A DNA stretch of 64,000 bases, taken from the NCBI RefSeq assembly GCF_037974265.1, contig NZ_CP150233.1:1550001-1614000 (forward strand). The letters are read 5' to 3'. Origin of the DNA: Paenibacillus sp. FSL R5-0623. Lineage in GTDB: Bacteria > Bacillota > Bacilli > Paenibacillales > Paenibacillaceae. The translations under genes were made by a program, and so were the position numbers. Positions 7,841 to 16,525 of the stretch are shown here, in pieces (position 1 is the first letter of the stretch; each line of letters opens with the position of its first letter). The notes below the pieces were generated by a model. The model saw only the letters and a program-made list of their open reading frames with translations, was not told the origin of the DNA and did not search any database.

Positions 7841-8710
7841 ATGCTGCTTCCCGTTATAGTCGCAGGGATGCTCGGAGCGGGATGGCTGGTGCTGGATCGA
7901 ACCCGGGGGCAGACCTACCGGCATCTGCGCAAGCTGGATATGGAAGGATTACGACTGAAAAAATTGCATGGTCCCTTCCTGTTTATATTGGACAAGTTCG
8001 AGATTGGACGCAGATTGCCAGTGCTCATGTTTCGAATGCAACATGCCATTCAGAAAATGTATGGCATACAGCACAGTGGAGAGAAAACGATGCTGTATTG
8101 CGCTGAAATGTTGACCTATACATGGCTCATGTTGCTGGTGGGCTGCCTGTTATCACTGGTTGGAGATATGGGCATCGGAGGTATGGTAGGTGGGCTTGCG
8201 CTTGGTGCAGCGTTGCCTTTTGCGCTCTACAAAGACCTCAATACAAAGGTGCAGCGAAGAGACCAGGATATTCTTATGGAACTGCCTGAGCTGCTGAACC
8301 GAATTGTACTGCTGGTTGGCGCAGGGGAGACCGTGCAACGTGCTATCGTTCACTGTGTGACAAGCCAGGGGGAACGGGATCATCCGCTGTACAACGAACT
8401 CAGAAAGACGGTGGGAGATTGGAATAATGGTTACTCGTTTCAACAATCATTTGAACAGTTCAGTCGCCGCTGCGGTGTACAGGAAGTGACGATTTTTACG
8501 ACAACGGTGCTGCTGAATTTCCGGCGTGGGGGAGGTGACTTTGTATTGGCGCTGCGGGATCTGTCACATGTGTTGTGGGAGAAACGCAAGGCTGTCAGTC
8601 GGGCGAAGGGAGAACAGGCTTCTTCCAAACTGGTGTTTCCGATGGTACTGATCTTTTTTACGATTGTGGTCATGATCGGGGCACCTGCTTTTATGATGAT
8701 GAATATGTAG
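7841..8710 (+). CDS. tadC: TadC-like inner membrane platform protein (T2SSF domain)
   Basis: 289 residues, the second T2SSF protein that pairs with TadB. It has an N-terminal helix, two central helices (about 88-130), a cytoplasmic T2SSF domain (LPELLNRIVLLVGAGETVQRA) and a C-terminal helix rich in Met and Phe. Start ATG follows AAGGAG. Order and spacing match tadB-tadC pairs in other Tad loci. Confidence 0.9.
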   Translation: MLLPVIVAGMLGAGWLVLDRTRGQTYRHLRKLDMEGLRLKKLHGPFLFILDKFEIGRRLPVLMFRMQHAIQKMYGIQHSGEKTMLYCAEMLTYTWLMLLVGCLLSLVGDMGIGGMVGGLALGAALPFALYKDLNTKVQRRDQDILMELPELLNRIVLLVGAGETVQRAIVHCVTSQGERDHPLYNELRKTVGDWNNGYSFQQSFEQFSRRCGVQEVTIFTTTVLLNFRRGGGDFVLALRDLSHVLWEKRKAVSRAKGEQASSKLVFPMVLIFFTIVVMIGAPAFMMMNM

Positions 8711-8721
8711 GAGGAATTGGG

Positions 8722-8910
8722 ATGATGGAAGTATTGAAGAATAAGGTAAATGTATTTTGGAAGGAAGAGGACGGACTAGGCACGTTGGAGCTGATTCTGA
8801 TTATCGGGGTTATTATCATTATTGCTTTGATTTTTAAAGACCAAATTAAAAAATTGGTAGAAAGACTGTTAACTAATGTGAGTAATAAAAGTAATGAATT
8901 CTTCGAATAA
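8722..8910 (+). CDS. flp: Flp1-like type IVc pilin
   Basis: 62-residue prepilin. A short charged leader MMEVLKNKVNVFWKEEDG is followed by LGTLELILIIGVIIIIAL; cleavage after Gly18 would put the conserved Glu at +5, as expected for a type IV prepilin. One hydrophobic helix and a short charged tail complete it, matching the Firmicute Flp1-like family rather than the longer Proteobacterial Flp. ATG 8722 has AGGAGG ideally placed; an upstream in-frame start at 8575 would lie within tadC. It is the likely major subunit of the pilus. The next gene starts 17 bases before its stop. Confidence 0.88.
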   Translation: MMEVLKNKVNVFWKEEDGLGTLELILIIGVIIIIALIFKDQIKKLVERLLTNVSNKSNEFFE

Positions 8911-9568
8911 CAAGTTCAAAAAGGAAGAAGGGAGCTTCACCGTTGAAGCCTCCCTGATCTTCCCTGTCGTGCTGTTTATTCTTGTGTTGTTACTCTTTTT
9001 CACCATGTACATGTATCAAAAGACATTCCTGAATCAACATGCCTATGCAGCTTCCGAACGTGCAGCCTATAGCTGGGACAACAGCCACAAACAGGCGATG
9101 ACAGGTGAATATGTTGCTGGAGAACATGACAATCTGTATTGGAGACTGACGGACGATCGTATGCTTGGAGCGCTGTTTGGCTGGGCGGGAGCGGATAATC
9201 AGGTTAGCGTTTCTATACCTGCTGGTGAAGGCGGCAATCTCTCGGAACAGAAATTAGCACAAGCGGTGCAACATATGCCCTCAGCCATGAAAGGAACGAT
9301 TGAGTATCAGAATTCTCTGATTCAGCGGAAAGTAACAACCAAGCTGGAACAAGTAATTTCCTTGCCTCTTCCTTCTTTTTTGTTCGATTCAGGTAACCGT
9401 GTACTGACGCGGGGATCATCCGCAGTTGTTGAACCGGTTGAATTCATTCGAACGGTCGATCTGGTTCGTTATTACGCAGCCAAGTTTAAAAGCAAAGGCG
9501 GTGCGGCGACCAGTACAGCGGCAGAAGCCGGACAGGTTGTGCAGCATTTTGGCAAAAGTAAAAAGTGA
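8894..9568 (+). CDS. tadE: TadE-like pseudopilin
   Basis: 224 residues. The charged leader MNSSNNKFKKEEG ends at a prepilin site (G|SFTVEASLIFPVVL, Glu at +5) and runs into a single hydrophobic helix, followed by an extracytoplasmic domain of about 170 residues. This is the TadE pattern of a minor pseudopilin processed by the same peptidase as the pilin. The ribosome site is weak, and the gene overlaps flp by 17 bases, suggesting coupled translation. Confidence 0.85.
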   Translation: MNSSNNKFKKEEGSFTVEASLIFPVVLFILVLLLFFTMYMYQKTFLNQHAYAASERAAYSWDNSHKQAMTGEYVAGEHDNLYWRLTDDRMLGALFGWAGADNQVSVSIPAGEGGNLSEQKLAQAVQHMPSAMKGTIEYQNSLIQRKVTTKLEQVISLPLPSFLFDSGNRVLTRGSSAVVEPVEFIRTVDLVRYYAAKFKSKGGAATSTAAEAGQVVQHFGKSKK

Positions 9569-9587
9569 GAAAAGGAGGAGGGCGGAG

Positions 9588-11777
9588 CTGTTTAGAAAAA
9601 AAGACGGTGAGTTGGGAGCCGTAACCCTTTTTTTAATATTAATATTGGCCGGAGTTTATATGTTTGTCGCTATATTTATTGATTACGCTCGTATAGCTGC
9701 ATTCAAGGTGCAGACTGAACGCATGACACATGCTGCGATGAGATCCGTCATGTCAGCCTATGACACATCACTACGAGAGTATGGTTTATTCGGGTATGGC
9801 GACAGCAGTGGGGATGCAATTATGGCTAAAGTACTGAATGATAGCGTGAAGCCTTCAGCTGTAAAAGATGGATTTCCCATTCTGGATATCCAGTGGGATA
9901 CAACTACGCTGAGCATGGAGCGTGAACTGGGCAGATACGATATATTTAATCGCCAGATTCAGGAGGATATGAAGTATCGGGCTCCGGTTGATTTTACCCT
10001 TGAAGTGATCAATCGGTTCAAACCAATGTCAGACGAGATGAAGGAAGCTGCACACACGGTAGACTTGCTGAAAAAATTACAGAAGTTATATGACAAACGT
10101 GAAGAATTACTGGATGAAGCCATTGCCAATCAGACGGAATCCGCGGAGAAACTGAAGAATCTTCCGAAGTTGATCATGGACCCGCCTTCACAAGCGATCT
10201 ATGAAGAAATGTTGGAAGAAACACCGGAGACAGCTGCCGAGGCAGCAGCACGTTATGCAGATTATCTTAACAAGAAACAGGCAGATGAGGGACTGCCGTT
10301 GAGAGAGCAACAATACATATTGGAACTGGCTCGTTATCGGACTGGTGTTGGTAATGTGGTGACAGGCATCAGCATGATCATGCAGCCCGCGTTACAGGCC
10401 CATCAAACAAAGCTGGAGGAAGCACAGTCCAAAATCGAAGAAGCACGCAAGATCAATGAGGAAATGAAACGTGTAATCGCAGAGGGGGAGAACCGTTCGC
10501 AGAATGCCAGCTACGACAACGTGGGCAACTCGAATCTGCCTGGGACGAGTCCTGCAACTACTGGATCAGGCAGTGAAGCTAAGAGCACACGCTCCCTCGC
10601 CTCGGAGCTTGTGAGGGCGGATAGCCTATTTGATCAGTTGAAAGCACGGGTTGTTTCCCAGAATGCGGACTTCTCTAACGTCAGAAGAGACAACATGGAA
10701 TTGAATAGTCAGCTTCGCAGCGTTACGGGAATGAGTGGGGTTCCGATTAAACCTGCGGTCAGACAGGCAAGTCAGATCACGGAACGATATATGGACACCT
10801 ATGTACGTAGCGGTCCTGCCAATCTCATCCTCCAAAGTAAGCAGCAGCTGGAGAGTGGTCGTGGGTCGGATGCCCAACGCAAAGCGAATGACAAAGAATC
10901 CAAAGGGAAATTGAAGGAAGTCAAACGAATCTTGTCGCAGATTCAGAATGGAAGTTCGGGTTCCATGGACGCTTTCAAACAGTTGGAGGAATATTACAAC
11001 GTTAATATTTCTTTTAACGAGGCTAGTCGTGAGGAAGCCAAAAAGGCAGAGATTGCTGGAGATCCCTATGACTCTGGTGGCGATGCCATGAAGGGAATGG
11101 ACAGTTTGTTTGGCGGGATGTCCGGTCTGTTGGACAGTCTTGGCGACGAATTATTTCAGAATGAATATGCTTTAGCCTATTTCAACTCCATGGATTTTGG
11201 TCAGTTATTTACCTGGACTGAAGGTGGTGGAGATGCTGGTGATGTTTTCAAACTGGAGAAACAGGAACTGGAGTATATCGTTTATGGATTTCATAATCCT
11301 TCGGGTAACATCGCTGCGGCATATGCGGAGATATTTGGGATGCGGCTGGCTATTCGGACGGCAGAAGGGTTAATTGAGCACAGCAAACTTGGGAACCCAC
11401 TTCTGGTATTATCGGCGGCAATCTTATACGGGATTACAAACGCCATTGCCGATATGGTGAAACTCGCGAAAGAGGGCAGTGTGGAATTGTCCAAGTATAT
11501 CAAAGTCAAACTGACGTATAGGGACCATCTTCGATTGTTCCTAATGATGCATAGTAACAATGAACGCAAAATGTCCAGAATGCTGGCGCTAATTCGATTG
11601 AATACGGGTGTGAATCCAGATGAGAAACAGACGTATGCTTCGGGTAACATGCGCAGCAGTATCAAGCTGTGGTTTTTACCAGGGGTGGTTAGAAGCATAG
11701 GTGCAGTGATGGGTAGTGCGGACCAAGTTGAAGATGGACGATTTTTCATTGAGCGGAAGGCGGATTATTCCTATTGA
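9588..11777 (+). CDS. large TadE/DUF5702-like membrane-anchored coiled-coil protein, probable CTG start
   Basis: 729 residues from CTG 9588. A charged leader (LFRKKDGELG) precedes a helix, AVTLFLILILAGVYMFVAIF, with the pseudopilin look though Glu+5 is not clear. Then comes a long extracytoplasmic part with heptad-like Lys/Glu stretches (about 180-360, with LEEAQSKIEEARKINEEMK), a Ser/Gly/Thr-rich linker near 320-350, and two hydrophobic segments near 590-640. It resembles the DUF5702 proteins found in Firmicute Tad loci. Start choice: AAAGGAGG (9571-9578) lies nine bases before CTG 9588; TTG at 9549 sits inside tadE with no ribosome site, and TTG at 9612 would remove the positive leader. Confidence 0.82.
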   Translation: MFRKKDGELGAVTLFLILILAGVYMFVAIFIDYARIAAFKVQTERMTHAAMRSVMSAYDTSLREYGLFGYGDSSGDAIMAKVLNDSVKPSAVKDGFPILDIQWDTTTLSMERELGRYDIFNRQIQEDMKYRAPVDFTLEVINRFKPMSDEMKEAAHTVDLLKKLQKLYDKREELLDEAIANQTESAEKLKNLPKLIMDPPSQAIYEEMLEETPETAAEAAARYADYLNKKQADEGLPLREQQYILELARYRTGVGNVVTGISMIMQPALQAHQTKLEEAQSKIEEARKINEEMKRVIAEGENRSQNASYDNVGNSNLPGTSPATTGSGSEAKSTRSLASELVRADSLFDQLKARVVSQNADFSNVRRDNMELNSQLRSVTGMSGVPIKPAVRQASQITERYMDTYVRSGPANLILQSKQQLESGRGSDAQRKANDKESKGKLKEVKRILSQIQNGSSGSMDAFKQLEEYYNVNISFNEASREEAKKAEIAGDPYDSGGDAMKGMDSLFGGMSGLLDSLGDELFQNEYALAYFNSMDFGQLFTWTEGGGDAGDVFKLEKQELEYIVYGFHNPSGNIAAAYAEIFGMRLAIRTAEGLIEHSKLGNPLLVLSAAILYGITNAIADMVKLAKEGSVELSKYIKVKLTYRDHLRLFLMMHSNNERKMSRMLALIRLNTGVNPDEKQTYASGNMRSSIKLWFLPGVVRSIGAVMGSADQVEDGRFFIERKADYSY

Positions 11778-11806
11778 ATAATCAGGATCGTTTCGGTGGA
11801 GGGATT

Positions 11807-12838
11807 ATGGATAAGCAGCAACATTATGAAAAAGAAAGCGCACAAATGCAGATTCGTTTAACAAGAATAATCAGATTGCAGCGTTTGAAGTCTCTTAAAA
11901 AGCAGATACATTCTTCGAAAAAGGAACAAGGTAGCATGGTTCTGGAAGCCTCACTAGTGTTACCTGTCTTCTTGTTCTTTATCATGTTTCTCATCTTCAT
12001 AGTGCAAATGACTCTAATCTCCACAGCGTTACAAAGCACAGCGGGTGAAGCGGTGAAGCAGTTATCAACGAAAATATATCCCGTTTCCCTTGCATTCACA
12101 CCTTCTGATTCTGCCGGCGGAGAAGGTTCTGGAGGGGGTTGGAAGATACCAGAGTTATCTCTGACGGAATGGGCAGAAGGTTATGCTTCTTCTCTACCCG
12201 AGCCATTAAATGATTGGGTACGTTCAGCGGCGGCCAGTGGTGAACAACCACTACAGGAGATCAAAACATCCGTCTTGGAAACCGTACTTGATCCCACCGT
12301 AAAACCGCTGCTTCAACCATTTATCGAGCCAACGCTGCTGAATATGGAACGTGTTCATGTGAATGGTATTTCGGTACCTGATCTCAAAAACAAAACAAAT
12401 CCGTATTTCCGACTTGAACTGAGTTATGAATTGCCGCTAAAAGTCCCCTTTCTCAGTAAACCGCTACGGATTCAGGCTGCTGCGGCAGAACGGGTATGGA
12501 TTGGAGATACCGGAGAAGGATCAGATGGCAGTGCAGGAGACGGGGATACTGCGGGTTCAGCAACGGTTCTGTCGAAGCCTGACCCGGCTTACATAGGCAA
12601 CAATGCAATGATCAAGGTGGAGGTAGAACCAGGAGAGACAGCCAACTTAACGATATTTTACAAGTCAGGTGAAAGTTCTGCGAAGCACATCGGCTGGGCC
12701 ACCGCAGATGAGAATGGAATTATTGAATGGAACTGGTTTGTTGGTACTCGGACAACAGAAGGAACATGGAGTTTTGTTGTCGAGACAGGGGACGGTGCCA
12801 AGACGGAGACTACGTTTACCGTGGCCTCCAGAAAATAA
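11807..12838 (+). CDS. second TadE-like protein with C-terminal beta domain
   Basis: 343 residues. A Lys/Arg-rich leader of about 45 residues ends in EQGSMVLEASLVLPVFLFF, a prepilin-type site with Glu at +5 and a single helix. The extracytoplasmic region of about 180 residues leads, through a Gly/Ser/Asp-rich linker (GDTGEGSDGSAGDGDTAG), to a compact terminal domain of about 90 residues with alternating hydrophobic strands and aromatic residues (EWNWFVG, TWSFVVETG), Ig-like in appearance. ATG 11807 follows GGTGGAGGG; the in-frame TTG at 11774 overlaps the previous stop but has no ribosome site. The beta domain may be a pilus-tip or surface-binding module; that is inference. Confidence 0.82.
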   Translation: MDKQQHYEKESAQMQIRLTRIIRLQRLKSLKKQIHSSKKEQGSMVLEASLVLPVFLFFIMFLIFIVQMTLISTALQSTAGEAVKQLSTKIYPVSLAFTPSDSAGGEGSGGGWKIPELSLTEWAEGYASSLPEPLNDWVRSAAASGEQPLQEIKTSVLETVLDPTVKPLLQPFIEPTLLNMERVHVNGISVPDLKNKTNPYFRLELSYELPLKVPFLSKPLRIQAAAAERVWIGDTGEGSDGSAGDGDTAGSATVLSKPDPAYIGNNAMIKVEVEPGETANLTIFYKSGESSAKHIGWATADENGIIEWNWFVGTRTTEGTWSFVVETGDGAKTETTFTVASRK

Positions 12839-12846
12839 GGAAGGGG

Positions 12847-13365
12847 ATGATGGAGGTGGAGTGGTTTTACATTGTCTGTGGCTTATACGTCATTGCAGCT
12901 TTTATTACAGATATTCGTTCAATGAAAATTCCAAATCGATTGACTTTACCCGTGACTGTTGCAGGCGTATTGGCCCATATCATATGGGGAGGTTGGGATG
13001 GTTTCTTGTTCTCAGTCGCTGGATTTGCAGCAGGTTTTGGTATTTTGTTTCTGATGTATGCGATTGGCGCCGTAGGAGCAGGAGATGTGAAATTGTTTGG
13101 TGGGATTGGTGCATGGACGGGACTTGCTTTTGGCATTCATGTCATTATTTACTCCGTTTTGTACGCGGGCGCAATTGGTCTAGTGATACTTCTATTCCGA
13201 AAGGACTCAGCGAAACGGATTCGAGGCATGGCAGGCAATCTTGCGGGGTTCTTCATGCTTGGTTCCCTCAAACTGGTGAACAAGGAGAAGACATTGAAGT
13301 TTCCGTTTATGCTGGCGGTGTTACCTGGATTTATCACGGTGCTTGTCTCGGGACTTTTCCCTTGA
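12847..13365 (+). CDS. tadV: type IV prepilin peptidase (A24, TadV/CpaA-like)
   Basis: 172 residues with about six hydrophobic helices. Both aspartates of the A24 aspartyl peptidases are present: TDIRSMKIPN (about 21-30) and GAVGAGDVKLFGG (about 76-88, GxGD box). There is no N-terminal methylase domain, as is normal for TadV. It should cleave Flp and both TadE leaders on the cytoplasmic side. Two adjacent ATGs (12847, 12850) follow GGAAGGGG; the first is used. It is the last gene before a repeat-filled gap. Confidence 0.92.
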   Translation: MMEVEWFYIVCGLYVIAAFITDIRSMKIPNRLTLPVTVAGVLAHIIWGGWDGFLFSVAGFAAGFGILFLMYAIGAVGAGDVKLFGGIGAWTGLAFGIHVIIYSVLYAGAIGLVILLFRKDSAKRIRGMAGNLAGFFMLGSLKLVNKEKTLKFPFMLAVLPGFITVLVSGLFP

Positions 13366-13389
13366 TATCAGGAGTCTGGAAAACGTTAG

Positions 13390-13430
13390 GATAACAGTGA
13401 TCGAAGATAGCACTGCGATTGGAGTGGAAG
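13390..13430 (+). repeat. truncated copy of the MITE-like repeat
   Basis: GGATAACAGTGATCGAAGAT followed by AGCACTGCGATTGGAGTGG matches the right-hand half of the complete elements, best the copy at 47148-47299 read on its own strand. It lies just upstream of a complete copy. Confidence 0.6.
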
Positions 13431-13457
13431 AGTGTGGTGTATTGTAACTCAACTTAT

Positions 13458-13633
13458 ATCAACTAAACTTTTTACACGAGAACGGAGAGGACGGAAAAAA
13501 CCTGAAGAAGCGGAGCGCTCGCCTTTATCCCCGGATTTTCCCCTTTACAAAGGGAATCAAGAAATCTGGGGATAACAGCGATCGGAAGGTTGTTCCGTCA
13601 TCGAAGTACCCAGTGTAACTTTCTTTAGTTGAT
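13458..13633 (+). repeat. MITE-like repeat, copy A
   Basis: About 176 bases bounded by ATCAACTAAA (13458-13467) and its exact inverse TTTAGTTGAT (13624-13633). Just inside are TTTTTACACGAG on the left and the decayed CAGTGTAACTTT on the right. The core AACGGAGAGG...GAAGAAGCGGAGC...GGGGATAACAGCGATCGG is shared with the copies near 26.5, 41.6 and 47.1 kb. No open reading frame inside. It fills most of the gap between tadV and the FHA gene. Confidence 0.85.
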
Positions 13634-13663
13634 CCTATATAGCAACGGAAAGAGAGGATTGGC

Positions 13664-15436
13664 ATGTATGGATTAACGAGAGATTTTATTCGTAACGGCG
13701 GAGCATTCATGGTTTTGGAGAAAGAGGACGGGTTACGAATGGAGGAATTGAGCCGGGTACAGATGGGGATGTTGTCCTCCAATCAGATTCCGCGACTTCT
13801 GCCTGTTCATATTCGGGAAGTCGATCGAAATGTAACTTTGCAGTACGACATATCAGGGTACAAGATGTTATCTCAGATGTTAAAGTCCAGCAAAATCAAA
13901 TTGCGTGTTCTGTATGGTTTGTTGTTCCAACTAGCTGATGCCTTCACGGAATGCCGGCAATACATGCTGGAGCCTCGTAAATTATTGATCCAGGAAGAGT
14001 ACTTGTTCATCAACGGTTCATTCGAACAGGGTGAGCTTGGGATGGTATATGTACCAATCATGGATACGGTTGAAGTTGATCCAACGCCTCAGCAATTCCG
14101 TGAGCTGGTGATCAGGCTGATGGCACATGTACAGGAACTGCAGGGAGAAGGCATTCAGCGTGTTCTGCAGTTATGTGACAATGACCGCTGGGATATCAGA
14201 CAGTTGCGAGAGCTTCTTTTGGAATTATATGCTGACGAGCAAGAGAATGGAGGAGGCGCAGCATTTCTCTCGTCCAGAACTTCGGAAACACCCAATGATT
14301 CAAGAAGTGATCTTCGTTCGTCGATTTCTGAGCGAGATAGCAGGCTAGCCACTGGTACTTCTCGGCCATATCAACCCGGTACTCCCATTCAAAATGCTGC
14401 TGTGGGACCGCAACTAAATTTCCGTCAGCCGCAGAAAACGAGTGAATCTGAGGTGGAAGACATTCCGGTGAGATCTCGAACCTTTCCAGGCAGGCGCTCA
14501 CCTGAGCAATCTTCATTAGAGAGTTCAAATGGTATGGATAAGAGAGGAAGTAACCCGTATGATTCGCTAGAGCGTGTTGATATGGAAGTGGAGGAGAAGC
14601 CCGGATCTTCCAAAGTAACCTATATCATATTGGGCTGTATGGTTGCCATGGCATTGGTATGGAGATTTATTTACATGGAGCAACCGGGACAGACGCAGAT
14701 GATCCTGTGCATGGTACTAAGCCTTGGCTTGTTTGGTGTAGCAGGATGGACGTGGAAGCGTAAGGGAAGCCCTCATAATGATTCAGAGAATAAGCGGTCT
14801 TTTTCATTCAATTTAAGTAAGAACAAAGGCGAGAAAATGGAAGATGAAGAGGAACCATTCCAGGAAAGTTGGCGCTGGAATACAGCTGAAAGGCCAGCGG
14901 AACGCATAAAACAAATGGTTGCATCCGCCTCAGAAGGTGGTAGCGAGCATTCCCGTTATCCAAGTCTGCATGTGACACCTGAACACTCCGAACCACCGTT
15001 CGTTCAGCGCCATGTGGAAACGGTAGTTTCAACTTCAGAACTAATTCGAAATGATGCAGTTGCGGAGGCAACCGTAAATTTGCAGAATCTGGCTAATGGT
15101 AAATTTACAGGGGAAGGCCCGGTGATGGCGTCTTATTATCTTGAACGAAGATCTGGCACCGGTGACCAACATGAACGGATGGATGTGCAAGGAGCATCTT
15201 TTGTCATCGGAAGATCAGCAGACATGGTTCAGTGGGTGGACACAGCGACCGGCGTGTCCCGTGCTCATGTGGAATTGAGCCGGAACAAATCCGGCTATGT
15301 GATTAAGGATCTGGGTTCCGTCAATGGAACCATTCTTCAGGGCAATATTCTTGCTCCGTATAAGGAGTATCCATTGGCGGATGGAGACACATTTACACTT
15401 GCGGAATCAGTCTACACTTATCGGTCGGTTGGATAA
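13664..15436 (+). CDS. FHA-domain protein with N-terminal DUF6382-like domain
   Basis: 590 residues. The N-terminal about 190 residues (MYGLTRDFIRNGGAFMVLEK...) match the DUF6382 domain seen in Firmicute FHA proteins. A Ser/Pro-rich linker follows, then two membrane helices (about 308-325 and 335-350), a second polar linker and a C-terminal forkhead-associated domain (FVIGRSADMVQWVD, VSRAHVEL, DLGSVNGT; about 500-590) with the phosphothreonine-binding Arg, Ser and Asn. This suggests a membrane-anchored reader of Ser/Thr phosphorylation controlling the Tad machine. Start ATG is behind AGAGAGGA. It lies 300 bases after tadV, across repeat A, so it may be a separate transcript. Confidence 0.88.
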   Translation: MYGLTRDFIRNGGAFMVLEKEDGLRMEELSRVQMGMLSSNQIPRLLPVHIREVDRNVTLQYDISGYKMLSQMLKSSKIKLRVLYGLLFQLADAFTECRQYMLEPRKLLIQEEYLFINGSFEQGELGMVYVPIMDTVEVDPTPQQFRELVIRLMAHVQELQGEGIQRVLQLCDNDRWDIRQLRELLLELYADEQENGGGAAFLSSRTSETPNDSRSDLRSSISERDSRLATGTSRPYQPGTPIQNAAVGPQLNFRQPQKTSESEVEDIPVRSRTFPGRRSPEQSSLESSNGMDKRGSNPYDSLERVDMEVEEKPGSSKVTYIILGCMVAMALVWRFIYMEQPGQTQMILCMVLSLGLFGVAGWTWKRKGSPHNDSENKRSFSFNLSKNKGEKMEDEEEPFQESWRWNTAERPAERIKQMVASASEGGSEHSRYPSLHVTPEHSEPPFVQRHVETVVSTSELIRNDAVAEATVNLQNLANGKFTGEGPVMASYYLERRSGTGDQHERMDVQGASFVIGRSADMVQWVDTATGVSRAHVELSRNKSGYVIKDLGSVNGTILQGNILAPYKEYPLADGDTFTLAESVYTYRSVG

Positions 15437-15448
15437 GACATAGTTCAA

Positions 15449-16360
15449 TCAGTCAGATAATCCGCGGTGCTTCAGATCTTCCAGTGCCTGGGTTAAGGTT
15501 GGGAAAGTGAATTGGAAACCGTGGTCGAGAGCTTTTTGCGGAATGACTCTCTGCCCTTGAAGCACGACAACGGATAGTTCTCCGACCAAGGTTTTAATCA
15601 GGAAGCTGGGTACGGGGAACCAGTGAGGGCGATGATACACTTTACCGACCGTACGACCGAATTCATCATTGGTGACAGGGTTCGGTGAGGAAGCATTGAC
15701 TGGACCTGATACTTGTTTATTTTGAATGCTAAAATCAATGAGTCTTACGATATCCATAATGTGAATCCAGCTAGTCCATTGCTTGCCACTGCCGATCTTG
15801 CCACCAACACCCAGCATATAAGGAAGTTTCATCAATGGAAAAGCACCTTTTTTATGGCCAAGCACCAGGCTAACCCTGATTTTGACGAGTCTGACATGCT
15901 TGATGGCATCTGCAGCTATTTCCCATTGTTCTGAGACCCGGGACGGGAAGTTCATTGATTTTTGTGGACTGCTCTCGTCAAAGGTTTCGTTAGGGGAGGT
16001 TCCATAGATGGCCATGGCAGAAGCCTGAACGACCACTTCCGGCTTTTGTTCCAGAGACTCCACCAATCGGGCTACCCGCGCTACGGTCGTGACTCTGGAT
16101 TCAACAATCTCCAGCTTCGCTTTGGTTGTCCAACGTTGATTCAACGTTTCTCCGGCAAGGTTAACGAGAGCGTCCATACCTTCCAGCAAGTGAGGTTGTT
16201 CTTCGACTTGTTCCCACGATATATATGTAAGATTTTTACTTGGATTATGCAAGTCAGGCAGTTTTCGTGTAATAACTTTCACATGGTGCCCGGCTTGCAG
16301 CCAGTAATCTACAAGTGCTCCTCCCACAAATCCGGTACCTCCACAAATGGCAATTTTCAT
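15449..16360 (-). CDS. TIGR01777-family NAD-dependent epimerase (YfcH-like)
   Basis: 303 residues, extended short-chain dehydrogenase fold. It opens MKIAICGGTGFVGGALVDYW with the GxxGxxG dinucleotide-binding loop, and has the family motifs YISWE, VNLAGE and QRWTTKAK at expected places, plus the C-terminal RVIPQKALDHGFQFTFPTL typical of this group. Substrate unknown. The ATG at 16360 is preferred over ATG 16369 because AGAGAGG touches the latter but is nine bases from the former. Convergent with the FHA gene, with only 12 bases between the stops. Confidence 0.9.
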   Translation of the reverse strand: MKIAICGGTGFVGGALVDYWLQAGHHVKVITRKLPDLHNPSKNLTYISWEQVEEQPHLLEGMDALVNLAGETLNQRWTTKAKLEIVESRVTTVARVARLVESLEQKPEVVVQASAMAIYGTSPNETFDESSPQKSMNFPSRVSEQWEIAADAIKHVRLVKIRVSLVLGHKKGAFPLMKLPYMLGVGGKIGSGKQWTSWIHIMDIVRLIDFSIQNKQVSGPVNASSPNPVTNDEFGRTVGKVYHRPHWFPVPSFLIKTLVGELSVVVLQGQRVIPQKALDHGFQFTFPTLTQALEDLKHRGLSD

Positions 16361-16525
16361 ATCAAACATCCTCTCTGTATTTTCACTGCGCTGATATATT
16401 ACCTTACCGTTGGATCGACAAACAGCCCCGTACGGTAAGCAATGCCTGTTGGGAATAACTTACCTGACGGAGCATATCTGTATCTAATTAACCAAATTTA
16501 TATGCCACTTAACTCATCTTTTATT

